Of a DNA stretch of 64,000 nt, positions 8,898 to 17,592 are shown one piece after another. A model generated the notes under the pieces. The model was given only the letters and a program-made list of their open reading frames with translations, was not told where the DNA came from and ran no database searches. The position numbers were made by a program, and so were the translations under genes. Numbering within the stretch: the first letter of the stretch is position 1; every line of letters begins with the position of its first letter. Where the stretch lies: assembly GCA_032250905.1 (NCBI GenBank), contig JAVVEQ010000001.1, forward strand, positions 62,001-126,000, in the 5' to 3' direction. The DNA comes from Desulfotignum sp032250905. GTDB lineage: Bacteria; Desulfobacterota; Desulfobacteria; Desulfobacterales; Desulfobacteraceae.

Positions 8898-9453
8898 CGG
8901 CCTGGTATTTCTGTTACGGCACGGCCGGATCCAGAAGACCGGTGAAAAGCGCTTCATCGGCAGCACAGACACGGACCTGGATGATGCCGGCATCTCTCAG
9001 GCCCGGTACTGGCACCAGGCCCTGTCCCCTTTGACCATTGAAACCATCTACACCAGCAACCTCATCCGGTGCCGGCATACCGCCGCCATCATCGCCGGGG
9101 ACCGGACCATCATTCCGGATCCGGCATTGAATGAAATCTTTCTGGGGCAATGGGACGGCAGGACGTTTGAAGAAATCAAACGCCAGGACCCGGAAGGGTT
9201 CAAACAGCGGGGAGAACACCTGGACACCTTCAGGCCCCCGGACGGGGAAAGCTTTCTGGACCTCCAGAACCGGGCACTGCCGTTTTTCAAGCAATGCCTT
9301 CGGAAACCCGGCACCCCGCTCTTTGTGACCCATGCCGGGGTGATCCGGGTGATCCTCTGCCATGTCACGGGCCTGGCATTGAAGGATCTTTTCCAGATCC
9401 CCATGGCCTACGGACAGTTGTTTGTTCTTGAAAAATCAAGAACGTCAGTCTGA
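8821..9453 (+). CDS. histidine phosphatase (phosphoglycerate mutase-like)
   Basis: The catalytic RHG motif is visible in VFLLRHGRIQ, then the phosphate-binding arginine in SNLIRCRHTA, the NEIFLGQWDG stretch and the second histidine in VTHAGVIRV. The family removes phosphate from small molecules or proteins. No ATG lies near the domain start; the nearest in frame is 8821, inside the upstream gene, giving a 77-nt overlap and an odd N-terminal extension. A fused product by frameshift with the preceding gene is an alternative. The tight coupling suggests a common substrate with the MocA-HD protein. Confidence 0.75.
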   Translation: MKIRGTYRPESRPAPDNPLQRYSQTDGLVFLLRHGRIQKTGEKRFIGSTDTDLDDAGISQARYWHQALSPLTIETIYTSNLIRCRHTAAIIAGDRTIIPDPALNEIFLGQWDGRTFEEIKRQDPEGFKQRGEHLDTFRPPDGESFLDLQNRALPFFKQCLRKPGTPLFVTHAGVIRVILCHVTGLALKDLFQIPMAYGQLFVLEKSRTSV

Positions 9454-9539
9454 ACGGTTTTCTGTCTCTTGTTTGATTCTTTCAGCAATCCAGACCGAAC
9501 CCTGGTTGATCGGAACGTTTAAAAAAAACTGTACATCTG

Positions 9540-9554
9540 ATGCCAAACTGGCAT
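9540..9554. promoter_or_regulatory. short inverted repeat upstream of ALDH gene
   Basis: ATGCCA (9540-9545), three bases, TGGCAT (9549-9554). It lies in the 150-bp gap before the aldehyde dehydrogenase gene and may be an operator. No specific regulator can be assigned. Confidence 0.25.
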
Positions 9555-9605
9555 ACAAAAACAGATGCGAATTGGCAATAACCCGGTTTTGAGAAGGAAC
9601 GCCGA

Positions 9606-11042
9606 ATGATCCCATCGAATCCATCGACTACTGAACCAGATGCCGAAGCATTGAGAATTTTCAACATTCAGACCCGGGCCTGCCTGGACCAGCCGGTCAT
9701 CTCTCTGAAAACACGGCTGGATCTTCTCAGCACCATCGAAGAAATTCTAAAGGAAAACGACCAGGCCATCTGCGAAGCCATCCACACGGATTTCGGGAAC
9801 CGTTCCTTTCATGAAACCCGAATCCTGGAAATCACGCCGAGTATCATGGGGCTGCGGTATACCCGAAAGAAACTCAAGAAGTGGGTCAAGCCCCGGCGCC
9901 GTCACGTTTCCATGATCTTTATCGGAGGCAGGAACCGGGTCATTCCCCAGGCCAAGGGGGTTGTGGGCATCATCACCCCCTGGAATTATCCGCTGTTTCT
10001 GGCGGTCAGCCCCATGACCTACGCCCTGGCCGCCGGCAACCGGGTCATGGTGAAACAGGCGGCCCGGTCTCAACACCTGTGCCGCCTGCTCCGGGACCTT
10101 TTTTCAGCAAAAATCGGTCCTGAGTATGCCGGTTTTCTGCCCGGAGTGTCTGCCGACGATTTTTCCGGGCTGCCCTTCAACCACCTGGTGTTCACCGGAT
10201 CTCCCAGGACGGGAAAAACCGTCATGAAAACCGCAGCCAACAACCTGGTACCGGTCACCCTGGAACTGGGGGGAAAATCCCCGGTGATCCTGGCCGATGA
10301 TTTCGACATGGCCACCGCGGTGAAACGGATCCTGTTCGCCAAGCTCATGAACGCCGGGCAGACCTGTATTGCGCCCGATTATATCTTTGTCCCGGAAAAC
10401 CGCATCGATTCGTTCATTCAAACGGCGCGAACGATAGCCCGACGGCTTTATCCGGACATTACCTCACCCGACTACACCGCCATCATCGACCCCGGGGCCT
10501 TTTCCCGGCTCACAGATACCTTGGCGGATGCAAAGGACAAGGGTGCAAAGGTGATCCCTCTGCTGGACGGACCGGACACCATTTTGGAACACAAAAAAAT
10601 ATCCCCTGTGATCGTCACAGAGACCACCCCGGCCATGCGGCTTATGCAGGAAGAAATCTTCGGACCGTTCCTGCCGGTGCTTCCCTATACGTCCATCAAA
10701 TCGGTGATCGATTATATCAATAACCGGCCCCGGCCCCTGGCCCTGTATATTTTCACCCGTGGCCGGCGCCTTTCAGATACCGTGATCGCACACACCCGGT
10801 CCGGCGGGGTAACCGTCAATGACTGCGCCCTGCAAGTGGCCCAGCACGATCTGCCGTTCGGCGGCATCGGCAACAGCGGTATGGGACAGTACCATGGGGT
10901 GGAGGGGTTCATGGAATTTTCCAAACTGCGGCCGGTATTTCACCAGGCCCCTTTCTCATCCACCGCTGCCCTGACCCCGCCTTATGGGGCCCTTGCCGCA
11001 AAGATCTACCAGGCCATTAAAAAATTTCCCTGGCTGTCCTGA
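9606..11042 (+). CDS. NAD(P)-dependent aldehyde dehydrogenase (coniferyl-aldehyde type)
   Basis: 478 residues, class-3/coniferyl aldehyde dehydrogenase-like. Seen: cofactor-binding TPWNYPL, catalytic glutamate in LELGGKSPV (about residue 222) and catalytic cysteine in NAGQTCIAPDY (about residue 256), then the EEIFGPFLPV motif. A basic stretch (KKLKKWVKPRRRHV) near residue 95 is typical of this subgroup. It oxidises aldehydes to acids; substrate unknown. It stands alone between the hydroxylase operon and the helicase operon. Confidence 0.88.
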   Translation: MIPSNPSTTEPDAEALRIFNIQTRACLDQPVISLKTRLDLLSTIEEILKENDQAICEAIHTDFGNRSFHETRILEITPSIMGLRYTRKKLKKWVKPRRRHVSMIFIGGRNRVIPQAKGVVGIITPWNYPLFLAVSPMTYALAAGNRVMVKQAARSQHLCRLLRDLFSAKIGPEYAGFLPGVSADDFSGLPFNHLVFTGSPRTGKTVMKTAANNLVPVTLELGGKSPVILADDFDMATAVKRILFAKLMNAGQTCIAPDYIFVPENRIDSFIQTARTIARRLYPDITSPDYTAIIDPGAFSRLTDTLADAKDKGAKVIPLLDGPDTILEHKKISPVIVTETTPAMRLMQEEIFGPFLPVLPYTSIKSVIDYINNRPRPLALYIFTRGRRLSDTVIAHTRSGGVTVNDCALQVAQHDLPFGGIGNSGMGQYHGVEGFMEFSKLRPVFHQAPFSSTAALTPPYGALAAKIYQAIKKFPWLS

Positions 11043-11138
11043 TTCATTTTTTTCTTGATTATCGTTTGCACGTTGTCGGATTTTCCATTATAAAAACGAT
11101 CTGACTACGATGGATCAACCAGGTAAGGCAGACACACT

Positions 11139-13508
11139 TTGGCAAAATCAAGAACAGACAGAAAAAAGAAAAAAAAGGCCGTTTTGCAGAAACGGAAAAA
11201 CCAGGCCCAGCAGGCTGCTTCGCGGGAAAAAGGGGGTTATTTTTGGGATCTGGCCTATGACAGTCTGCAAAACGGCAACCTTGACAAGGCAATCACCGCC
11301 ATCACCCGTGCTGAAAAACTGCTGCCCCCGGATCCTGAACTCTACAAACTCATGGCCGATATCGGAGACCGATCTGACAATATCGACTTAAAAATCAAGT
11401 CACTGGAAAAACTTCATGAGATGGGTGTGCTTCCCAAAGAATTCGTTTCTCTGTTGATCTTTCACCTATATGAAAACGGGCAATTCAAAAAAGCACTGGA
11501 GATAGGACGTCCTGTTCTCAAAACACTGAGTGGGGCCAGGGACAAAAAGCAGAAAAAGATTCACAAAGATCTGACTGAACTTTTGTCTGCGTGCGAATAC
11601 AGATTGGACTTATTGGCCCTTCTTTCCAGCGATTTGGACGGACTGGAAAAAAAACGCCCGGATACTGCCCCCAATCGGCAGGCAAAACAGGTCCGGTATG
11701 CGGGCAGAACAGACAAACCGGAGCCAAGACCCAATCCATCAAGCACGCCCCCTGATCCGCTTTCCCGGAAAAAACCGGTGGAAATACAAGTGGAGTATGA
11801 TCTTGATCAAGCGTCCTTTGACATCCTTTATTCCGGGCCGGGGCCGGTCGACCCGGAAAGCTACGACCTGGTCATGGAAAGCCATGACATCCGGTTGCAG
11901 GAATCCTTTGACGTCCTGGTCTGCCTGCCGTCTCTTTCCCAGATCCGCTCTTTCTGGTACCAGGAAGAAACCGCCAAAAAAGTGCTGAAACGCTTCCGGG
12001 GGCGGGCTTTGCTCTCTGATGAGGTGGGGCTGGGCAAAACCATCGAAGCCCTGATGGTACTCAGCGAGTACAAAAAACGGGGCATGGTGACCACCGCCCT
12101 GATCCTGACCCCCACCCCGCTTGTCAGCCAGTGGAAAGAAGAGATGGCGGTCAAGTTCGGGCTGGATGTTCCCTCCACCGACGATCCCGGGTTTACATCC
12201 GGAGACCCGGCCTTCTGGCAGGCCCCGTTTGTGCTGGCTTCCATCAACCAGGCCAAGTCAAAGAAAAATTTCGAACTGGTGACACAAAAGCACTGGGACA
12301 TGCTCATTGTGGATGAGGCTCACCATCTGAAAAACAAAACCACCCTGAACTGGAAACTGGTCAATTCGGTTCAGAAAAAATTTATTCTACTCCTCTCTGC
12401 CACACCCGTGGAAAACAATTTAATGGAGCTTTACAACCTGATCACCCTGCTCAAGCCCGGCCAGCTGGAAACCGCCGGGTCTTTCCGGGAAAAGTTCATG
12501 ACCCGGGGCGACCCCACGGATCCCAGGAACAAGGCCCTGCTCAGGGAACTCCTGGGAGAGGTGATGATCCGGAACACCCGGGCGTTGGCAGGGATCCATA
12601 TCCCGCCACGGTTCGCCCAGACCGTCCGCATCGAACCCTCCAGGCAGGAAACCGAATTTTACGAACGTCTGAAATCCCTGATCACGGAGATGAACGCCCG
12701 GATTCATGGCCGTGGGAAACTGCTGCTCAAGCACCTGCTCGCCCAGGCCGGCTCCTCTCCCAGTGCGGTGGCCTCCACCCTGGACAACCTGCTGAAAAGC
12801 AACGACTATCCGGCCGAATGTCACGATGAACTCATGGCGGTAAAAACCCTGTGCCGCACCAGTGTGGACACCACCAAAAACAAGGTCCTGGTGGACGTGA
12901 TCCGGTCGTCGCAGGAAAAGGTCATCGTCTTTGTCAAGTACAGGGCCACGGTAACCCACCTGGCGGACTTTCTGGAATGGCACCGGATCCCTTTTTCCCT
13001 GTTCCACGGCAGCATGGACAACGCAGCCAAGGACCGGGAGATCAAAGCGTTCCAGGAAAACAATCAGATACTGGTGACCACGGAAATCGGTGGAGAGGGC
13101 CGAAACCTCCAGTTCTGCAACCGGATGATCAATTATGACCTGCCCTGGAACCCCATGAAAATCGAGCAGCGGATCGGACGGATACACCGCATTGGGCAGG
13201 AAAAGGAAGTGCATATTTTCAATTTCTGTGCAAAAGGCAGTATCGAGGACCATATTCTGGATATCCTGGACAGGAAAATCAACATGTTCGAGATGGTCAT
13301 CGGCGAAATTGACATGATTCTGGGCCGGATCCGGGGGGAAAAAGAGTTCGGCGACCTGGTCTATGACATGTGGATGACGGCCGGGTCCGAAGAGGAACGT
13401 AAAAAACAGTTCGCCAACCTGGGAACCCGGCTGAAACGGGCCCGGACCGGATATGAAAAAACCAAGGAACTGGATGAGACCCTGTTTGGAGACGCCTATG
13501 AACTCTGA
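11139..13508 (+). CDS. SNF2/RapA-type helicase with N-terminal TPR-like region
   Basis: 789 residues. A lysine-rich start, then TPR-like helices (about residues 30-150: YDSLQNGNLDKAITAITRAEK), then a SNF2 ATPase: Walker A DEVGLGKT near 290, DEAH box IVDEAHHLKN near 390, ATPVENN, and the helicase C lobe ending with GRIHRIGQ near 685. Such proteins remodel nucleic acid-protein complexes. The start codon is TTG at 11139 with AGGTAAGG upstream. The following gene overlaps its end by 11 bp, so the two work together. A role in repair, transcription recycling or defence cannot be decided. Confidence 0.82.
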   Translation: MAKSRTDRKKKKKAVLQKRKNQAQQAASREKGGYFWDLAYDSLQNGNLDKAITAITRAEKLLPPDPELYKLMADIGDRSDNIDLKIKSLEKLHEMGVLPKEFVSLLIFHLYENGQFKKALEIGRPVLKTLSGARDKKQKKIHKDLTELLSACEYRLDLLALLSSDLDGLEKKRPDTAPNRQAKQVRYAGRTDKPEPRPNPSSTPPDPLSRKKPVEIQVEYDLDQASFDILYSGPGPVDPESYDLVMESHDIRLQESFDVLVCLPSLSQIRSFWYQEETAKKVLKRFRGRALLSDEVGLGKTIEALMVLSEYKKRGMVTTALILTPTPLVSQWKEEMAVKFGLDVPSTDDPGFTSGDPAFWQAPFVLASINQAKSKKNFELVTQKHWDMLIVDEAHHLKNKTTLNWKLVNSVQKKFILLLSATPVENNLMELYNLITLLKPGQLETAGSFREKFMTRGDPTDPRNKALLRELLGEVMIRNTRALAGIHIPPRFAQTVRIEPSRQETEFYERLKSLITEMNARIHGRGKLLLKHLLAQAGSSPSAVASTLDNLLKSNDYPAECHDELMAVKTLCRTSVDTTKNKVLVDVIRSSQEKVIVFVKYRATVTHLADFLEWHRIPFSLFHGSMDNAAKDREIKAFQENNQILVTTEIGGEGRNLQFCNRMINYDLPWNPMKIEQRIGRIHRIGQEKEVHIFNFCAKGSIEDHILDILDRKINMFEMVIGEIDMILGRIRGEKEFGDLVYDMWMTAGSEEERKKQFANLGTRLKRARTGYEKTKELDETLFGDAYEL

Positions 13509-14613
13509 TCCCTGCAACCGGAACCAGGAGACTCGGCTGATGGACTTTGCAGCCCGTTTTTTAAGGGAAAACGGGGGCCTGATCGAACAGGGATCCCGGG
13601 GAATCAACGCCCTTCTGCCCAAAGACCTGGCCGGCCGTCTGGGCACCGGAGAGTATATCACCCTGGAAATACCCCGGGACCGGGATCAGGACCGCGTGGC
13701 CGGAACTTCCGGCCACCCCGGGTCCGGCGGCGACGTGTTTCCCATCCATTTCGGTGCCCCCCTGCTGGACAGGATACTGGGGATCCTGACTGAGAATCCG
13801 CCGCTGCTGCATACGGAACTCCATTTTCCCTACCTGAAAAGCGGTGGATTCAACCACCTGGTCCAGGAACAGTTCGAATGGCACAAGGCCACAGGCTCTG
13901 TGACCAGCTTCGGGCAGATCCATACCCGGTATCTGCTGCTCAACTGCAAATATCGGGCCCAGAGCGATGAACAGAAAGAGGGACGGTTCGATCTGGCAGT
14001 CAATCCGGAATCAGGTGCCCTGATTCCAGGGATGACCGCTGATTTTAGCGGCATTGACAAAGAATTCAGGAAAACCGGCACCATCCACTTGCCAGAAACC
14101 ATGCAAACCCGGTTGAACCGGCTGGTTCAGACATATGGAAACGCGGCTGTGGACCAGGAAATTGATGGCTTCAAAAACAGCATGAATCGCCGTTTCACCC
14201 GAGATGCCAAAAGCCTTGACGAGTATTACCACGCCCTGGCACAGGAAATGGCCGATTCCCTGGAGAGAGCCAATGTGTCCGAAGCCCTCAAAGCGGACCG
14301 GAAAGAAAAGATCGCCATGATTCCCGAAGAACTGGCAGCCAAAAAAAAAGATTTGCTGAACAAATACCGGATACGGATCACCCTTTCTCTGGCCGGGGCC
14401 ATGATGGTGAGCACACCGGCTGTCAAGCTTCTGTTCACCGCCTCGGTGGGCAGAAACCGAAAAAACCTTTCATTGATTTACAATCCGGTGAGCAAACGCA
14501 TCGATCCCCTGGTATGTGAATCCTGTCACCAGAGCATATATCAGGTGGCATTCGGCAATCACCTCTGCACTCTGTGCCTGGAGTGCCAGGAAAAAACAGA
14601 TAATCACAAATAA
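13498..14613 (+). CDS. uncharacterised zinc-ribbon partner of the SNF2 helicase
   Basis: 371 residues, no family recognised. A C-terminal zinc ribbon is clear (CESCHQSIYQ ... CTLCLEC, about residues 340-365). A predicted coiled stretch rich in Lys/Glu precedes it (about 260-290). The ATG at 13498 lies inside the helicase stop region (ATGAACTCTGA), indicating translational coupling. No signal peptide or membrane segment. Ends before a strong bidirectional terminator. Confidence 0.65.
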   Translation: MNSDPCNRNQETRLMDFAARFLRENGGLIEQGSRGINALLPKDLAGRLGTGEYITLEIPRDRDQDRVAGTSGHPGSGGDVFPIHFGAPLLDRILGILTENPPLLHTELHFPYLKSGGFNHLVQEQFEWHKATGSVTSFGQIHTRYLLLNCKYRAQSDEQKEGRFDLAVNPESGALIPGMTADFSGIDKEFRKTGTIHLPETMQTRLNRLVQTYGNAAVDQEIDGFKNSMNRRFTRDAKSLDEYYHALAQEMADSLERANVSEALKADRKEKIAMIPEELAAKKKDLLNKYRIRITLSLAGAMMVSTPAVKLLFTASVGRNRKNLSLIYNPVSKRIDPLVCESCHQSIYQVAFGNHLCTLCLECQEKTDNHK

Positions 14614-14658
14614 AAGAACCGCCCCGGTTCAGGATTTCTCAGGCTCTGCCGGATCAAC

Positions 14659-14702
14659 CCCGGCCCGGTAAAACAAACCGTCAATTTGATTACCGGGCCG
14701 GG
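14659..14702. terminator. bidirectional hairpin between convergent genes
   Basis: A 13-bp perfect stem, CCCGGCCCGGTAA (14659-14671) with TTACCGGGCCGGG (14690-14702), 18-nt loop. It lies between the convergent ends of the zinc-ribbon gene and amt. No long T-run follows on either strand, but placement and strength point to termination. Confidence 0.65.
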
Positions 14703-14727
14703 AGTTGTATGTGGTTAAATCAGTTCA

Positions 14728-16062
14728 TCAAATCGCGCTTTTAATTTCAAAATCCGCATACGCTGCCATGCCGTGTTCACCCAAATCAAGGCCGCCCATT
14801 TCTTCTTCCTCATCCACCCGGATGCCCAGTGTTGCTTTCAGGATAGAAAAAATAACGAGTGCGGATAAAAAGCAGGGAACCGCATAGGCAACCACACCGA
14901 CCACCTGTGTCATAAAAGAATGGTTCGAACTGAACAGTCCCACCGCCAGTGTGCCCCAGATGCCGCAGACCAGATGGACGGAAAGCGCACCCACGGGATC
15001 ATCAATTTTTATCCGGTCAATACCCATGACCGAAACCACCACCAGGAGACCTGCGATAAATCCGATGACAATCGAACTCATCACACTGACCACATCCGCT
15101 CCGGCCGTAATCCCTACCAGACCCGCCAAAGACCCATTCAGCGCCATGGAAAGATCCGGTTTTTTCTGTAGAATCCAGGAAAGGAAAATAGCCCCCATGA
15201 TACCGGCAGCCGCTGCCAGGGAAGTTGTTACAAAAACGAAAGAAACGGCCGCAGGATCGGCTGAAAGCACAGACCCGCCATTAAAACCAAACCATCCCAG
15301 CCACAGCAGAAAAACCCCCATGGCAGCCAGCGGCATGCTGTGGCCCATAATGGGTTTAATTTTATTGCCGGCATATTTTCCCAGGCGGGGACCCAGAACC
15401 AGCACACCCGCCAGTGCAGCCCATCCCCCCACCGAATGAACCAGTGTGGAACCGGCAAAATCATAAAACCCCATGGCATCCAGCCAGCCACCGCCCCACT
15501 TCCAGCTGCCCACCCAGGGGTAGATCAACGCCACATAAACGGTGGAAAAAATCAGAAAGCTGTGAAGTTTGATCCGTTCTGCCACCGCTCCGGAAACAAT
15601 CGTTGCGGCAGTGGCAGCAAACATGGCCTGAAAAATAAAATCGGTCCAGTAGGTGTAAATTCCGACCCCGTCATCACCGGCAATCATCATATTTTCCGGG
15701 CTCACACCGATGCCAAACCCGGAAAATCCGAAGACCCCTGAAATTGAAAAATCGCCGGGATACATCAGATTAAAGCCCATGGCGGCATAGGTGAGCAGAC
15801 CAATGGCGATAATGGCGGTATTTTTGAACAGGATGTTGACGGTATTTTTTGCCCGGGTCAAGCCTGCTTCCAGGCTTGCAAACCCGAGATGCATGATAAA
15901 CACCAGAAAAGTGGCCACCAGCATTCATGTATTGTTTGCCACATAGGTTGCTGCAGCGCCTGTGATTTCCGCCGCACCATCCGCCGCCAGGGCAGCCGCC
16001 GGAAAGCTTGTTATGGTGATGGCCAAAGGCAGTATTCTTTTATGTAATCTTCGTGATTTCAT
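14728..16062 (-). pseudogene. amt: ammonium transporter with in-frame TGA
   Basis: The full frame starts at 16062 with a signal-like leader (MKSRRLHKRILPLAIT...ALAADG) and continues through YVANNT, then a TGA codon at 15925-15927, then MLVATFLVFIMHLG and the rest of an Amt/MEP/Rh protein with about 11 membrane segments (VHSVGGWAALAG, LWLGWFGFNGGS). Relatives commonly have Trp at the TGA position, so a TGG to TGA change is likely. The downstream ATG abuts the TGA, so a shortened product lacking the leader and the start of the first helix is possible. Lies downstream of glnK in one operon. Confidence 0.8.
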
Positions 16063-16104
16063 TTTAACCTCTTTATTGTTTATTCGTGAAATAAATCACT
16101 TTTG

Positions 16105-16443
16105 TTAAATTGCTTCTTCCCCGGTTTCTCCGGTGCGGATTCGACAGACTTCATTCAATGGCAGAACAAATATTTTGCCATCTCCGATCTTTCCGGTTTT
16201 AACACTCTGAATGATTGATTCGACCACCGTATCAACCAGTGCTTCTTTGACAACAATTTCAACCTTTACCTTGGGAACGAAATCAACCTGGTATTCTGCC
16301 CCCCGGTACACCTCTTTATGTCCTTTTTGACGTCCGAATCCCTTTACCTCGGAGATCGTCATTCCCTGCACACCGATCTTTGCCATGGCTTCTTTCAGCG
16401 CATCCAGCTTAAACGGTTTGATGACTGCTTCAATCTTTTTCAT
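16105..16443 (-). CDS. glnK: PII signal protein GlnK
   Basis: 112 residues, the standard PII length. Signature parts: MKKIEAVIKPFKLDALKEA at the start, the T-loop region KGHKEVYRGAEYQVDFVPKVKVE with the modifiable tyrosine, and GKIGDGKIFVLPLNEVCRIRTGE for ATP/2-oxoglutarate binding. It senses nitrogen/energy state and blocks AmtB. The start at 16443 is the conserved PII N-terminus. Transcription is most likely from the sigma-54 promoter at 16509-16523. The amt gene follows after 42 bp. Confidence 0.93.
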   Translation of the reverse strand: MKKIEAVIKPFKLDALKEAMAKIGVQGMTISEVKGFGRQKGHKEVYRGAEYQVDFVPKVKVEIVVKEALVDTVVESIIQSVKTGKIGDGKIFVLPLNEVCRIRTGETGEEAI

Positions 16444-16508
16444 TGGGTTTGTTCCAATTGTTGATGTCTTTGGATAACGCCACATATGATCTAAAGAGTG
16501 TACTGTTT

Positions 16509-16523
16509 GCAAATCAGGTGCCA
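16509..16523 (-). promoter_or_regulatory. sigma-54 promoter of glnK-amt
   Basis: On the minus strand TGGCAC, five bases, TTGC: a perfect -24/-12 element, 66 bp upstream of the glnK ATG. This implies RpoN plus an NtrC-like activator and fits nitrogen-limitation control of glnK-amt. Confidence 0.85.
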
Positions 16524-16901
16524 TTTGGAAAAAATTTTAATAACCCATTAATATTAAAAGATTTTTTTGTTTAAAAGAAAAATTTGTATGCTGAATAATT
16601 ACATTTTTATTGTATATTTGAGTTACAATAATGTATTAAATAATCATTATTCAGATTTTTTGTATGAATTTTTCAGTCTTGTGATGAATCTACCCATTTC
16701 GAAATATCATTTCACAAACAGGGACCCATTGCTGTATTTTGTATATTCAAGAGATAGGGTCTTTTTTTAAATTTGGACGAAAAAATGATCTCGTCACTTT
16801 GACCATGAAGTGACGGCAAGGAAAATGTCCTTAGAGAATCCGGCAGACACCTGAGGTCACCGGCAAAGCAAATAAAAGCCTTCTACCCTGGCTGTCCTGA
16901 T
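16524..16901. other. AT-rich intergenic region with inverted repeats
   Basis: No gene is supported. Seen are arms CTGAATAAT / ATTATTCAG around 16591-16651 and a perfect hairpin CGTCACTT-(8)-AAGTGACG at 16792-16815. The region upstream of the sigma-54 promoter should contain activator sites, but no clear NtrC consensus was found. The hairpin could terminate transcription of the C-GCAxxG-C-C gene, though it lacks a T-run. Confidence 0.4.
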
Positions 16902-17330
16902 TCAGCTGCGTTGCAGTGGCACTGCCGGGTCAAACCCGTTTTCCACCAGAATGGCCATCAGGCCGTCATAAGATGTTTTCAACAGCCGGCCGCAGGTTTC
17001 CGGGTCCGGGGCCGGGTAGTGACTCCCGGCAATGTCGGCGCATCCGGTTCCCCTACATGCCCTTGTCTGTTCGATGAAAAAAGAGGCAAAGGCTTCCTGC
17101 ATGGGGATCAGCCGGTCCTGGTCGCCCGCTGCCACCATGGCCAGAATCCCCATGCCACCGGTGAGAATACCGCAGGGCCCCTGTTCCATGCCCGCGCCCA
17201 TGCACAGCCCCCCACTGAAATCCACGAGAGCCGGATTCTGTTCACCCCACATATCGAGCACCATGATCACCATGATCTGGGTGCAGCAGTAACCCTGGTG
17301 CTTCAACTTCAACAACTGGATATCATCCAT
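16902..17330 (-). CDS. C-GCAxxG-C-C family protein (DVU_1555 type)
   Basis: 142 residues with the family cysteine pattern: GYCCTQ near residue 14, GGLCMGAGMEQGPCG near 41-55, and further cysteines in RACRGTGC and ETCG. These proteins are thought to bind a metal or cluster; several relatives are selenoproteins with Sec in the first motif, which is Cys here. NCBI names this branch after DVU1555 in the D. vulgaris aldehyde-oxidoreductase neighbourhood. The start has CAGGAGACCC upstream. Divergent from the TrsS-like gene, with repeats at 17361-17380 between them. Confidence 0.8.
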   Translation of the reverse strand: MDDIQLLKLKHQGYCCTQIMVIMVLDMWGEQNPALVDFSGGLCMGAGMEQGPCGILTGGMGILAMVAAGDQDRLIPMQEAFASFFIEQTRACRGTGCADIAGSHYPAPDPETCGRLLKTSYDGLMAILVENGFDPAVPLQRS

Positions 17331-17360
17331 GATGGGTCTCCTGAGGCCTGTTGTCTCAAT

Positions 17361-17453
17361 TTTTGGTTATTTATGGTTACCATTTGTCTTTTATAAGAAA
17401 AATTATCTGTAAAAATCATAAAAAGATTCAATTTATTACAATATTTATGGTAG
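17361..17453 (+). promoter_or_regulatory. tandem 10-bp repeats, site A
   Basis: TTTTGGTTAT (17361-17370) is followed directly by TTATGGTTAC (17371-17380); a further copy TTTATGGTAG lies at 17444-17453. Near-identical tandem 10-mers stand upstream of the TupA-like gene, the TonB/Exb region and the candidate RNA. Spacing equals one helical turn, as expected for cooperative protein binding. Located between the divergent C-GCAxxG-C-C and TrsS-type genes. Confidence 0.55.
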
Positions 17454-17592
17454 AATTTTTTCAGTTTTGCAAGATCTGATTGCTCCTTTTGATGTAGTAT
17501 TCCATTCACCAAAGAACGTAACCATGCTTATCGTAAAAACCTTTTTTTGATTTACGTGAGTTCAATACGGCTGAGATCAGACGTGAAAAACA

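Noticed and set aside
11062..11101. ATCGTTT/AAACGAT upstream of the helicase as a ModE site
   Set aside because: The half-sites are about 26 bp apart instead of 10 and lack the TATG/CATA core.
15859..15878. Perfect hairpin CAAGCCTG-GAAG-CAGGCTTG downstream of the amt TGA as SECIS
   Set aside because: It begins 46 nt after the TGA, beyond the usual bacterial SECIS window, and codes for a conserved LEAGL segment, so it is probably coincidental.
16792..16815. Hairpin CGTCACTT/AAGTGACG as intrinsic terminator
   Set aside because: No T-run follows it in either direction; left as an unassigned inverted repeat.
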